Part shown: one piece after another, positions 1 to 7,250 of the stretch
Layout of the letters: every line of letters begins with the position of its first letter
How positions within the stretch are numbered: the stretch's first letter is position 1
Source: Treponema sp.
Lineage (GTDB): Bacteria; Spirochaetota; Spirochaetia; Treponematales; Breznakiellaceae
NCBI GenBank assembly: GCA_031284195.1
Contig: JAITAI010000129.1
Span: 1-13,609 of the forward strand
Reading direction: 5' to 3'
DNA length: 13,609 nucleotides
Position numbers and translations under genes: made by a program
The notes under the pieces: model-generated
Database searches by the model: none
Seen by the model: the letters and a program-made list of their open reading frames with translations, nothing else
What the model was told of the DNA's origin: nothing

Positions 1-54
1 GATGAGACTCATAAGCAAAAGGATTAAGATAGGGAAAGCTAATTTATTATACAT
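1..54 (-). CDS. N-terminus of an exported or membrane protein, cut by the window edge
   Basis: Only the first 18 codons are visible. The ATG at 54..52 is preceded by a strong ribosome binding site (AGGAGGT on the minus strand, 67..61) at 6-nt spacing. The residues read MYNKLAFPILILLLMSLI: a short basic start followed by a long hydrophobic run, as in a signal peptide or first membrane segment. The family cannot be judged from this much. A promoter with an overlapping palindrome lies immediately upstream, so the gene is probably the first of its transcription unit and specifically regulated. The start is well supported; the function is unknown. Confidence 0.6.
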   Translation of the reverse strand, partial: MYNKLAFPILILLLMSLI

Positions 55-67
55 GATTAAACCTCCT

Positions 68-107
68 GTTAGGACTTGCTAACACAAATAAGATAGCAAG
101 TCCTAAC
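68..107. promoter_or_regulatory. Perfect 14-bp inverted repeat overlapping the promoter (putative operator)
   Basis: GTTAGGACTTGCTA (68-81) and TAGCAAGTCCTAAC (94-107) are exact reverse complements separated by 12 bp. One arm lies in the spacer of the minus-strand promoter, the -10 box is partly in the loop, and the other arm covers the first transcribed bases. The predicted start near 83 lies between the arms, so the transcript would carry only one arm. That favours a DNA operator for a dimeric repressor over an RNA hairpin. A terminator for rightward transcription (arm followed by TTTTAT) is the alternative. Confidence 0.5.
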
Positions 108-118
108 TTTTATGTCAA
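90..118 (-). promoter_or_regulatory. Sigma-70-type promoter for the minus-strand gene at the left edge
   Basis: On the minus strand TTGACA (118..113, perfect -35) is followed by a 17-nt spacer and TATCTT (95..90, -10). Transcription would begin near position 83, giving a leader of about 30 nt up to the ATG at 54. The decayed transposon starts just upstream of the -35 box. Confidence 0.6.
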
Positions 119-189
119 GGCCCGTACAGTACCCAAAATTAATCTAAGTGAAAAGGGGATCATGCTTCGAAACCACAATCTAACCGAAA

Positions 190-1185
190 ACTATTGAACC
201 GGCAACAGTATCGCCCTTTGGACGGTTTATCTTCAAGCGATCCCGCTACCACCCGGTTTAACAGCCCATTGAGTTTACCGGATTGGGGAGACCAGCCCTT
301 CGGCGTAGCTTCGCTTTGGCTTCCTCTCCAAGGTCAGGTCAGGTGATTTAAGCAGCCGTTGACAAGGCCTCCTTGGCTGCTTCTTATATTCCTTCCGGTA
401 ACACCCGTTCTGAAGTCGAGTTTTCCTGATGATTTCATCGTAGAGTAGTAGTAATTGATGAGGGGACTCAGATACCAGTATGCCTGTGAGGACCGGCTGT
501 TCAGTGTCAATGTCGAAGTATGAGTACCCCATGGTTTGGAGACCATATCGTCGTTTTTCTGTTCCACAAAGCATATATCGTTGTGGTATAGACGGTTGCG
601 AGTGAACTGAATCCGGTTTTCATGGTACCAATCAAGGACTTGTTGGTTGAGGAACTCCCCGCAGTTACCGTTATCGATACCTCATGGGGAAGGGTAAATC
701 ATCCGGTACGGCGACGCTTGCTTTTTTAACCCAGCGACAGGTGCGTTTCTCCCCTCCAGCCGGAATACCCATCCGTTAGGATAAGAGTTTGAGGAAGTCC
801 TTATTCTACCATGAGAGCCGTGTCCAGTTCGGAACTCCAGGGCTTCCACTCATCCGAGTTGTAATAATCTCGTACCAGAATCGGATATTTCAAAAGCTGC
901 CCCGGTGTGGTCAAGGCTTTTGCCCTTCAGTCACCCGTTTTCACAGACCCCCTTAAGCAGACGCTCAATGGCCGTGGGGCTTACTTTAAATAGGAACCTC
1001 CACTGTTCATCCCTGATGACCGGTCGTTCCCTTCCCCGTCGTACCCAATGCACACTTATTGCCGGATCGTGGTCAAAAGGAGTTTCCAGCAGCATCTGAA
1101 ACGTATGGTCATAACCCTTTTGCCTACCGCCCTTGTTTCCGGCCTTTCTCCGTACCACCTGCAACTAAGTGTACCGGATATATGA
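190..1185 (-). pseudogene. Decayed integrase-core DDE transposase (ISNCY/IS481-like)
   Basis: A minus-strand transposase is broken by several frameshifts and stops, but its landmarks remain in order. An N-terminal helix-turn-helix part ends in a stretch containing FKVSPTAIERLLKG (about 1010-950). The first catalytic Asp follows in SELDT (about 810), then LILTDGYSGW (about 780-755). The second Asp is in DNGNCGEFLNQQ and the catalytic Glu in CFVEQKN (about 565). The C-terminal part ends with CQRLLKSPDL (about 370-330). All three DDE residues are readable, but in different frames, so no intact enzyme can be made. The ISNCY/IS481-like label rests on the motif pattern as remembered, not on a search. 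Exact transposon ends were not identified. Confidence 0.75.
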
Positions 1186-1194
1186 GTCAATATT

Positions 1195-1518
1195 TATGAA
1201 AAGTTTAGTAGCTCTCGCTTTATATCTTTCTTGATGTCCCTGACCCAGTCATAAAGCATTTTTCAAGAAACTCGCTCTTTATAACACATAACACACGCCG
1301 GTATACGTCATGTTTTGGGAATCCCCTTGTTTATGGCCAAAAATTTACCGAGCTATTTCGTTTTGGCTCATCTGTAACGTTCTATAGATTCCCAGCCGTC
1401 AGCACCACATCTTATCGCTAAAAAGATATGACGATCACCGCTATCAGCGGATATTTTTTGTTTGGTTTTCCGTCACGGGTCTTTTATACCGGCAAAATAG
1501 TCTATTAGTGGCGGTCAT
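1195..1518 (-). pseudogene. N-terminal remnant of an ISAs1-family transposase
   Basis: Read on the minus strand in shifting frames, this stretch gives CGADGWESIERYR, then LGKFLAINKGIPKHDVYRRV, then EFLEKCF and DWVRDIKKDIK. This order (GADGW, KFL...GIPSHDTF-like motif, then a WV segment) is typical of the N-terminal domain of ISAs1-family transposases. At least two in-frame stops and two frameshifts interrupt it, and the catalytic domain is absent. The fragment ends in a stop near 1199, directly against the other decayed transposase, which suggests nested insertion or deletion between two elements. The start is placed at an ATG at 1518, which may not be the original one. Confidence 0.6.
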
Positions 1519-1834
1519 TTCTTCTCCCCCATAATATTCCTTCCCAAAAATTATTGTTACTACTTAAATTACCATATCTTTCTCGTTCCCGCGCTTTTTT
1601 ACTTTATCACGGTTCTACCTTTGTTACGCCTCTGTTACATAGTGCACTCGCTCTGATAATATCCACCAACACGATCCTGGAGGAACGGGGGATATTGCGA
1701 AATGGGAGCGGTGGATATTCGTTATTCTTTAAGAGGTCTAGGTTGAAGTAGAACTCGAACTGGTATATAAGGTCGAATTTACCAGGTTATGCTCCTGGAA
1801 AAACTGAAAATATAAACTACTTTTTACCGAATAC
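1519..1834. other. Intergenic stretch without a recognisable gene
   Basis: No reading frame here resembles a known protein, and short open frames on either strand have no ribosome binding site or recognisable motif. A weak hairpin (CCAGG, 7-nt loop, CCTGG, about 1783-1799) lies downstream of the response regulator stop but lacks a U-run, so it is not a convincing terminator. The stretch is probably more debris linked to the insertion sequences to its left. Confidence 0.5.
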
Positions 1835-3433
1835 TTAGGGATCTCCGTTTTCTGGCAGAGTCATGTTACGGAATTCCTTACAGTTCACCCCGGTAAATTC
1901 TTTAAATACTTTGCTGAAATAATAGGGGTTGGCAAACCCGACTTTTTCGGCTACTTCATAGATCCGCAGATTTGTTTCCTGAAATAGTTTTTTCGCTTCC
2001 TCGATACGGTATTTTGACAACCATGTGTTGAAATTGATGCCTGTTTCCTGCTTAAATATAAAAGACAGATAACTATGGCTTACTTCCGCGTTTTTTGCCG
2101 CATCGGATAGAGTGATGTTTTTGGTATAGTTCTGATGAATAAAATTAATGCTTTTTTTTACGATAAATGAATAAGTAATTCTACCACTTTGTTTTACGGA
2201 AAATAATTCAAGAAAGAGGTTGTTTATATAAAGCTCAACATCACTAATAAAAAGCAGATCATAAAATATGTTGTATTCGAATTTGTTTTCGTTCATGACG
2301 GTCTGATTGTTCAGATGGTATTTTTCACGGATTGATTTACCGATTGAAAGAAAGTCGATAAAGACATTGTGTACTGCCGTATAGTTTTTAAGTTCGTGGA
2401 GCTTACTAAAAATATTTTTTATATATTCAAGCATTGCCCCTTTCTGATTTGTTTCAATAAAGGAGCCGATCTTTTCATAGCTGATTCTGGGCGGAACTCC
2501 CAAAGGCAGCGTCTCTTCCCGGTTATAAACGTGAACAAAGTTCTTTTCCGAAAAAAAACACAGATCAACAGACCTTACCGCTTCGATAAAAAGCCGTGCC
2601 ATATCATTGGCGCTACCGGTTGAACTCAGGCCGATAAAGAGATTGGCGTCATAATATTGATGGATATTCCTCACAATGCGTGTGCATGATTCGACGAGCT
2701 TATTTTCCTGGGGGAGATCGTCTGCGGCAAAGGGTAGAATTGCAATAAGTTCAAATTTTTCATGGTGGTATCCGGCAAAACTCACCGAATCTCCAAATGC
2801 TTCGGAAAAAAGTACTTTTACCGTCTTTGGAAACATTTTCCCTGTGTCATGTAAAAACGTTGTAAGATGACATACGGCGCAGAGAACAAGATACTTTTCC
2901 TTTTGATCGGTAGCCTCTTCAGGAAGGGGAGGGTAATTCCCTCCACCTCCGGTATTCACATGCTGTAAAAACGGAAAGAGATAACTTTTTATATAACATT
3001 CTCGTTGTGTGGTAATATTTTCAAGTTCCTCAGTCTCCGGTGAGTTTGAGGATTCTTCCTTTGCGGAATACAAGATCGATTTTAACACATTAAGGAGGTT
3101 TGTTTTAGTCAGTTCCGATTTCAGAATGTAACGGAAAGTACCCAGGTTTATTGCCTCCTGAGCATAAGAAAACTCGTCGTAGTGGCTGAGAATGATGATT
3201 TTAACTTTTTTATTTTTTTCTTTGATGGCCCGGATAAGCTCAAGGCCATCCATAAGGGGCATCTTGATATCCGTGAGTATTACATCGGCGCCGGTTTGGT
3301 CAAACAATTCAAGGGCTTCTTTGCCGTTGGCGGCCTCTCCTGCGATAACATAACCGTGTTCCGCCCAGTCAATTATAGTCTTTAGCCCGAGGCGGACCAG
3401 ATACTCATCATCGACAATCAGAATACGTTTCAT
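1835..3433 (-). CDS. Response regulator with AraC-type DNA-binding domain (YesN family)
   Basis: This is the cytoplasmic transcription factor of a two-component system, 532 residues, a usual length for the YesN-like class. The receiver domain (about 1-120) shows the acidic pair D8-D9, phospho-acceptor D55 in ILTDIKMPLMDG, S83 and K105. A long middle segment (about 150-420) has no recognised domain. The C-terminal AraC helix-turn-helix domain (about 425-525) contains SDAAKNAEVSHSYLSFIFK and EVAEKVGFANPYYFSKVFK. The start MKRILIVDDE fits the receiver fold, although the ribosome binding site is weak. The gene is divergent from the sensor kinase and 74 bp away, so the two almost surely pair. The expected target is the transporter operon downstream of the kinase, probably activated upstream of its promoter. 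The target is inference. Confidence 0.93.
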   Translation of the reverse strand: MKRILIVDDEYLVRLGLKTIIDWAEHGYVIAGEAANGKEALELFDQTGADVILTDIKMPLMDGLELIRAIKEKNKKVKIIILSHYDEFSYAQEAINLGTFRYILKSELTKTNLLNVLKSILYSAKEESSNSPETEELENITTQRECYIKSYLFPFLQHVNTGGGGNYPPLPEEATDQKEKYLVLCAVCHLTTFLHDTGKMFPKTVKVLFSEAFGDSVSFAGYHHEKFELIAILPFAADDLPQENKLVESCTRIVRNIHQYYDANLFIGLSSTGSANDMARLFIEAVRSVDLCFFSEKNFVHVYNREETLPLGVPPRISYEKIGSFIETNQKGAMLEYIKNIFSKLHELKNYTAVHNVFIDFLSIGKSIREKYHLNNQTVMNENKFEYNIFYDLLFISDVELYINNLFLELFSVKQSGRITYSFIVKKSINFIHQNYTKNITLSDAAKNAEVSHSYLSFIFKQETGINFNTWLSKYRIEEAKKLFQETNLRIYEVAEKVGFANPYYFSKVFKEFTGVNCKEFRNMTLPENGDP

Positions 3434-3458
3434 CTATAACATTTTCCGTTAAATTTGA

Positions 3459-3487
3459 GTGAAAATTTCCTAAAACCAGTGTATCAT
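3459..3487 (+). promoter_or_regulatory. Possible promoter for the sensor kinase gene
   Basis: GTGAAA (3459-3464), a 17-nt spacer and TATCAT (3482-3487) form a weak plus-strand promoter ending 20 nt before the kinase ATG. It overlaps the opposing promoter of the regulator, so the two genes may compete for polymerase or be co-controlled. Confidence 0.3.
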
Positions 3488-3506
3488 ACAATTCGGGGGT
3501 TGACAA
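3478..3506 (-). promoter_or_regulatory. Promoter for the response regulator gene
   Basis: On the minus strand TTGTCA (3506..3501) is followed by a 17-nt spacer and TACACT (3483..3478), with TG one base before it as in an extended -10. The start point would be near 3471, about 37 nt before the ATG. The -10 box overlaps a possible plus-strand -10 for the kinase. Confidence 0.4.
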
Positions 3507-3507
3507 T

Positions 3508-5259
3508 ATGCAGATACGCCGGGTAAGCCATAAAATATTTTTGGGATTTCTTGCCCTCAGCAGCATGATCCTGATCATCATGTTTGTCGTGGTAAGGACC
3601 TCCTATGCCAGTTCTCTCAAACACAACGAGATCAACTCTCTCATACAGGCATCTAACCGTACAAGGGAGCAGTTTGACTTTATTATGAGCATTATCGATG
3701 ATACCGCCAGGGTTATCGGTTCAAGGCCGGAGGTTCTTGCGGCCCTTACCTCAACCGAACAACCGCCACCCGGTCAGAGTGATTTCTCCATGAACGTGTA
3801 TCTCCAGTCTTTACAGGAGATACAACCCTTCCTGGGAAACATAAGTATCGTTGGAGCGGGAGGGCAGTTCCGATCAAGCAATATGGCTCTCAAGGGTGCT
3901 TTTTTTGAAGGGCTTTACCGGCGTTATGAGCATTATTTCAATTCCGGTATGTACAAAGACTATTTTGTCGATACCTGCGATTCTGATTTTTTCCCCTCTT
4001 ATGCTCCCCGGGACATTCTGACCGGTGTTTGGCCGGTTTATGATATCAAGACGGAAAAACTTCTGGGACAGATCTATATAGGCCTTAATTATTCGTTATT
4101 TCAGGAGCTGTTTATCCTCTCGCCTACCAGCAATAAGGAAAAAATTCTCATCATCGATCCCACAGGGAAAATTATCTACCACCACCCGGTGTTTATATCT
4201 TTTGATCCCGTGCTTGCCGTGTATCCCCGGCTTGTTACCGCCGATGAAGTCATTATTGAAGGGAAAGTCTTTGATATCGATAGTTTTATTGTCTCTCAGA
4301 CTTCCCAAGTCGTTGGATGGCGTTTTATCAGCATTGTAGATACCAAATACATAACCGGAGATACCCTTAAAACCCAGCGTTTGTTTACCATTGTTTTTAT
4401 TATCTCGATTATTATTATCCTTATATTCAGTATCTTTATGTCCCATATACTGACCAAGCCGGTAAAACTCCTCTTTGATGCCTGCAAACGTATCGAAAAC
4501 GGGGATCTGTCCTTCCGGGTTGCCATTCGTACCAACGACGAGATGGGACAGTTGGGTCATACCTTCAATCTAGTCATGGATCAGATAAACGCCAATTTAG
4601 AGCGGGAACTGGTCGAGCAAAAACGGCAGAATGAACTTAAACTTGAGATATTACGTTCCCAGATAAATCCGCATTTTTTGTATAACACCCTTGATTCCAT
4701 AAAATTTCTCGCAAATCTCCAGGAAATACACAATATCGCGTCCATGTGTTCCTCTCTTATCAACCTGTTAAAGTATAATCTTTCTTCCAGTACGCTGGCA
4801 ACCCTGGGCGAAGAAGTGGAAAGTGTCAGCAATTATGTGGGTCTACAAAAATACCGCTATGGCGACATATTTGAATTTAAAACCGAAATCGTAAAAGAGA
4901 CCGAGTGCTGCGAAGTATCTCGTTTTATTCTTCAGCCCTTGGTGGAAAACTGCCTTATTCACGGCTTTGACGGTGGAGAGAGCGGCGGTGAAATAACCAT
5001 CCGTTCCAGTATTAACGGGGAAACCCTTTGCCTGGAGGTAATCAACAACGGTAAGTATATGGACAAGGAAACCCTGGACAAGGTAAACCGGGGTATGGAG
5101 CAGGAGAGGCCTTTTAGCACCATAGGGATTAATAACATCCGGGAGAGGATACAGCTCCAGTTTGGGGATCGGGCCAATTTGATATATTCCAGTGGGGAAG
5201 GTATGGAAACCATAGCGTATTTACGCTTCCCGGTAAGACCATATCAGCCGGGACAGTAA
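3508..5259 (+). CDS. Membrane sensor histidine kinase (YesM family)
   Basis: This inner-membrane sensor has 583 residues, a usual length for the class. A first membrane segment (about 9-33) is followed by a large extracytoplasmic sensing domain (about 34-290), a second very hydrophobic segment (about 292-314) and a HAMP linker (about 315-368, with TKPVKLL and NDEMGQLG). The His_kinase domain carries the phospho-acceptor H389 in QINPHFLYNTLDSIK. The ATPase domain shows the N-box VENCLIHG (N481) and a glycine-rich GINNIRERI motif. The ATG has GGGGG 8 nt upstream. The protein is expected to sense an external solute, perhaps through the binding protein encoded next, and to phosphorylate D55 of the divergent regulator. 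The ligand is unknown. Confidence 0.93.
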   Translation: MQIRRVSHKIFLGFLALSSMILIIMFVVVRTSYASSLKHNEINSLIQASNRTREQFDFIMSIIDDTARVIGSRPEVLAALTSTEQPPPGQSDFSMNVYLQSLQEIQPFLGNISIVGAGGQFRSSNMALKGAFFEGLYRRYEHYFNSGMYKDYFVDTCDSDFFPSYAPRDILTGVWPVYDIKTEKLLGQIYIGLNYSLFQELFILSPTSNKEKILIIDPTGKIIYHHPVFISFDPVLAVYPRLVTADEVIIEGKVFDIDSFIVSQTSQVVGWRFISIVDTKYITGDTLKTQRLFTIVFIISIIIILIFSIFMSHILTKPVKLLFDACKRIENGDLSFRVAIRTNDEMGQLGHTFNLVMDQINANLERELVEQKRQNELKLEILRSQINPHFLYNTLDSIKFLANLQEIHNIASMCSSLINLLKYNLSSSTLATLGEEVESVSNYVGLQKYRYGDIFEFKTEIVKETECCEVSRFILQPLVENCLIHGFDGGESGGEITIRSSINGETLCLEVINNGKYMDKETLDKVNRGMEQERPFSTIGINNIRERIQLQFGDRANLIYSSGEGMETIAYLRFPVRPYQPGQ

Positions 5260-5405
5260 AAATTTGCTAAAATTCGTAAATATTTTTGGTTTTATCAAAA
5301 CGGGTACATTATCAAATATAAATATTATGAATTATAAAAAAGCCCCACGATCTTTAACAACTCAGCCTAGAATAAAAAATAGCTAAAAACAGAAAAATAT
5401 TTTGA

Positions 5406-5434
5406 TTGCCAAATTTTAGAAGAGGGTTTATCCT
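5406..5434 (+). promoter_or_regulatory. Promoter of the transporter operon
   Basis: TTGCCA (5406-5411), a 17-nt spacer and TATCCT (5429-5434) lie upstream of the solute-binding protein. The predicted start is near 5441, giving a leader of about 56 nt. The -10 box is imperfect, which suits an activator-dependent promoter. The AT-rich stretch 5260-5405 offers room for response-regulator sites: TTATCAAA occurs twice (5292-5299, 5309-5316), and GCTAAAA followed by an AAATATTTT stretch occurs near 5266 and 5382. None of these repeats is strong enough to be called a site. Confidence 0.4.
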
Positions 5435-5450
5435 AAATAACAATAAGCAA

Positions 5451-5482
5451 GTCCACATACACAAAAAACAGTGTGGGTGGGC
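5451..5482 (+). promoter_or_regulatory. Leader hairpin just before the binding-protein ribosome binding site
   Basis: GTCCACATACAC (5451-5462) and GTGTGGGTGGGC (5471-5482) can pair as RNA around an 8-nt A-rich loop, with two G-U pairs and one A-G mismatch. The G-U pairs mean it is a better RNA stem than a DNA palindrome. It ends 1 nt before the AAGGAG ribosome binding site (5484-5489), so it could protect the 5' end or modulate initiation. The role is inferred. Confidence 0.35.
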
Positions 5483-5496
5483 TAAGGAGTAGAAAA

Positions 5497-6888
5497 ATGA
5501 AGAAAAAAGCATTGGTAGTCGGAGTTTTCTTGCTGGTCATGGCAGGCGTGGTGTTTGCCGCCGGTGGAGGCCAGAGCAGCGGCAGCAGCCCAGTCTCGGC
5601 TACAGGGGCGTTTGATTGGAAACGGGCGTCAGGAACGGAAATTACCGTTTACATGGTTGAACATCAAACCTCCCAATCCATAGTCAAGCGGCTCAGTGAT
5701 TTCCAGAATCTCACCGGTATCAAGGTCAATACCCAAATTACCCCGGAAGCCAACTATTTTGATCAGGTTTCCAATGCCCTATCCAGCCGGTCGGGAACCC
5801 CAGATTTGTTCATGTCAGGTGCCTATCAGTTGTGGGATTATTCCACTGCGGGTAATGTAGAACCCCTTGATGCGTATCTCAACAATCCATCCCTTACCAA
5901 TAAGGATTATGATGTGGCCGATTTCGTCCAAAGCGCCTTTAATGCCCTTAAATGGGACGGGGTGGCCGGTCATCCTGTAGGAACGGGGGGCCAACTGGGT
6001 ATTCCCCTGGGAATGGAACTCTACATGCTCGGTTATAACAAACGGGCCTTCGAGAAGGCCGGTATCACCAAAGTTCCCGAAACCTATGATGAACTTCTAG
6101 CCGCCTGTGACAAGCTTCAGGGTTGGAACGGACCTGGTTCTTATGCCATCGCCGTCCGCGGCGCCCGTGATTGGGGCACTATCCATCCTGGTTACATGAG
6201 TACCTTCAAGAATTTCGGCGCCACAGACTTCGCTGTTGAAGGCGGAAAGCTTGTGTCCAAGGTGAACTCCCCCGAATCAGTAAGGATGAACGAATTCTTT
6301 GTTGACATGGTAAAGAGGGGAGGTTCTCCCCAGTGGTCAAGCCAATACTGGTATATGTGTCTAGCCGATTTTGGTGCCGGTAAAGCCGCCATGATCTTTG
6401 ACGCTTCCAACTGTATGTGTCAGGTTGACTTCCAGAATATGGCCGAAGCCGGAAACATCGGTTATACCACCATGCCTGTTGCCAAGGTGGGGGACAAGTT
6501 TAATTCTAACTTCTGGACCTGGTCGATGGCAATGAACTCTTATTCCAAGAATAAGGTTGCCGCCTGGCTCTTCCTCCAGTATTTCAGCAGCAAGGAATTC
6601 CTCCGTTTCGCTTCTGTTGACGCGAATAACATGGATCCTACCCGGACTTCTGTGTACAACGACCCTACGTTCAAATCGAAGATCGCTAAACTGCCGGGCT
6701 GGTACGAATCATGGCAGAAGACTATTCCTACTACCACCATTCAGTTTACTCCGCAGCCTGCCTTCTTCCAGACTACCTATGAATGGGCCGCTACCCTCCA
6801 GGATCTTGTAGCTGGCGGGAAGTATCGTTCGGTAAAGGAAGGATTGGATGCCCTGAAAGCTCTTCAGGACAGAATGGTCCAGGAGTGA
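5497..6888 (+). CDS. ABC transporter solute-binding protein, sugar/polyol type (SBP_bac_1-like)
   Basis: This is the extracytoplasmic receptor of a carbohydrate-type importer, delivering ligand to the two permeases encoded downstream. The ATG at 5497 is preferred over the in-frame GTG at 5473 because AAGGAG (5484-5489) sits 7 nt before it and the product then opens with a clean signal peptide: MKKK, a hydrophobic core and cleavage near VVFA/AGGGQ. The product has 463 residues, with 30-31 in the signal peptide. There is no Cys at the cleavage region, so it is not an obvious lipoprotein. The mature part begins with a flexible Gly/Ser stretch, and the body has a family-1 layout (for example GIPLGMELYMLGYNKRAFEK, about 175-195). 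The ligand cannot be read from the sequence; the adjacent dehydrogenase suggests a polyol. Confidence 0.9.
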   Translation: MKKKALVVGVFLLVMAGVVFAAGGGQSSGSSPVSATGAFDWKRASGTEITVYMVEHQTSQSIVKRLSDFQNLTGIKVNTQITPEANYFDQVSNALSSRSGTPDLFMSGAYQLWDYSTAGNVEPLDAYLNNPSLTNKDYDVADFVQSAFNALKWDGVAGHPVGTGGQLGIPLGMELYMLGYNKRAFEKAGITKVPETYDELLAACDKLQGWNGPGSYAIAVRGARDWGTIHPGYMSTFKNFGATDFAVEGGKLVSKVNSPESVRMNEFFVDMVKRGGSPQWSSQYWYMCLADFGAGKAAMIFDASNCMCQVDFQNMAEAGNIGYTTMPVAKVGDKFNSNFWTWSMAMNSYSKNKVAAWLFLQYFSSKEFLRFASVDANNMDPTRTSVYNDPTFKSKIAKLPGWYESWQKTIPTTTIQFTPQPAFFQTTYEWAATLQDLVAGGKYRSVKEGLDALKALQDRMVQE

Positions 6889-6906
6889 CCTGTTTTTTTC
6901 CTGATT

Positions 6907-7008
6907 AAACCACGGAAGGCCCAAGGAAAAAATCAAAAAACTTGAAGTTTCTGTGGTTTTCTGAAATGAAGAAAAGGTGAGGTTTTTCAAAATATCTCAT
7001 TTTGAGAA
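6907..7008 (+). other. Two hairpins after the binding-protein gene (processing or attenuation site)
   Basis: AAACCAC (6907-6913) pairs with GTGGTTT (6953-6959) around a long loop and is followed by TTTTCTG-like sequence. A second, compact stem pairs 6984-6993 with 6999-7008 (ten pairs including one G-U, 5-nt loop). Neither has a proper U-run. Such stems after a solute-binding protein gene often protect its mRNA 3' end, so the receptor is made in excess of the permeases. That role is inferred here. Confidence 0.35.
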
Positions 7009-7040
7009 GTTTCACATACTTGTTATTTGCTAAAAGTATT

Positions 7041-7217
7041 GTAACTATTCAGTTTTCGTCCGATGAAGGCTGAGGGCGTAAGCGAGGAAGGGGGAATGCA
7101 AACCACGATAGGGTGCTCTCCCCTATTCGTCCGACAAAGCTGTAAAAAGATTTGAATGGAAAACGACGTTTCCGTGGCTTTTTACAAGCGGTACGTTAGT
7201 TCTGACTGAATAGTTAC
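7041..7217. mobile_element. 177-bp MITE with IS66-type ends
   Basis: The element begins with GTAACTATTCAGT (7041-7053) and ends with its exact reverse complement ACTGAATAGTTAC (7205-7217). It is flanked by AAAGTATT (7033-7040) and AAAGGATT (7218-7225), 8-bp duplications with one mismatch. Ends starting GTAA and 8-bp target duplications are characteristic of the IS66 family. It has no coding capacity, so it would move only with a transposase in trans. Inside are a direct repeat TTCGTCCGA (7055-7063, 7126-7134) and a stem TGTAAAAAG/CTTTTTACA (7141-7149, 7178-7186) enclosing GGAAA/TTTCC (7158-7173). It ends 33 bp before the first permease and probably affects transcript read-through. Confidence 0.65.
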
Positions 7218-7250
7218 AAAGGATTATTACTAGTCCGAAAGGGGAATCAC

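Noticed and set aside
1554..1751. Plus-strand open frame of 65 codons
   Set aside because: No ribosome binding site, no recognisable motif, and low-complexity composition in an intergenic debris region.
1746..1823. tRNA-like pattern on the minus strand: AAGTAG/CTACTT ends 78 nt apart with a CCAGG-7nt-CCTGG stem and CAT in the loop
   Set aside because: There is no D-arm, the loop lacks U33, the TTCGAGT has no pairing T-stem and there is no proper 3' end. It is probably chance.
5473..5496. GTG at 5473 as the start of the binding protein
   Set aside because: It would put the AAGGAG ribosome binding site inside the gene and add eight residues before a clean signal peptide; the ATG at 5497 fits better.
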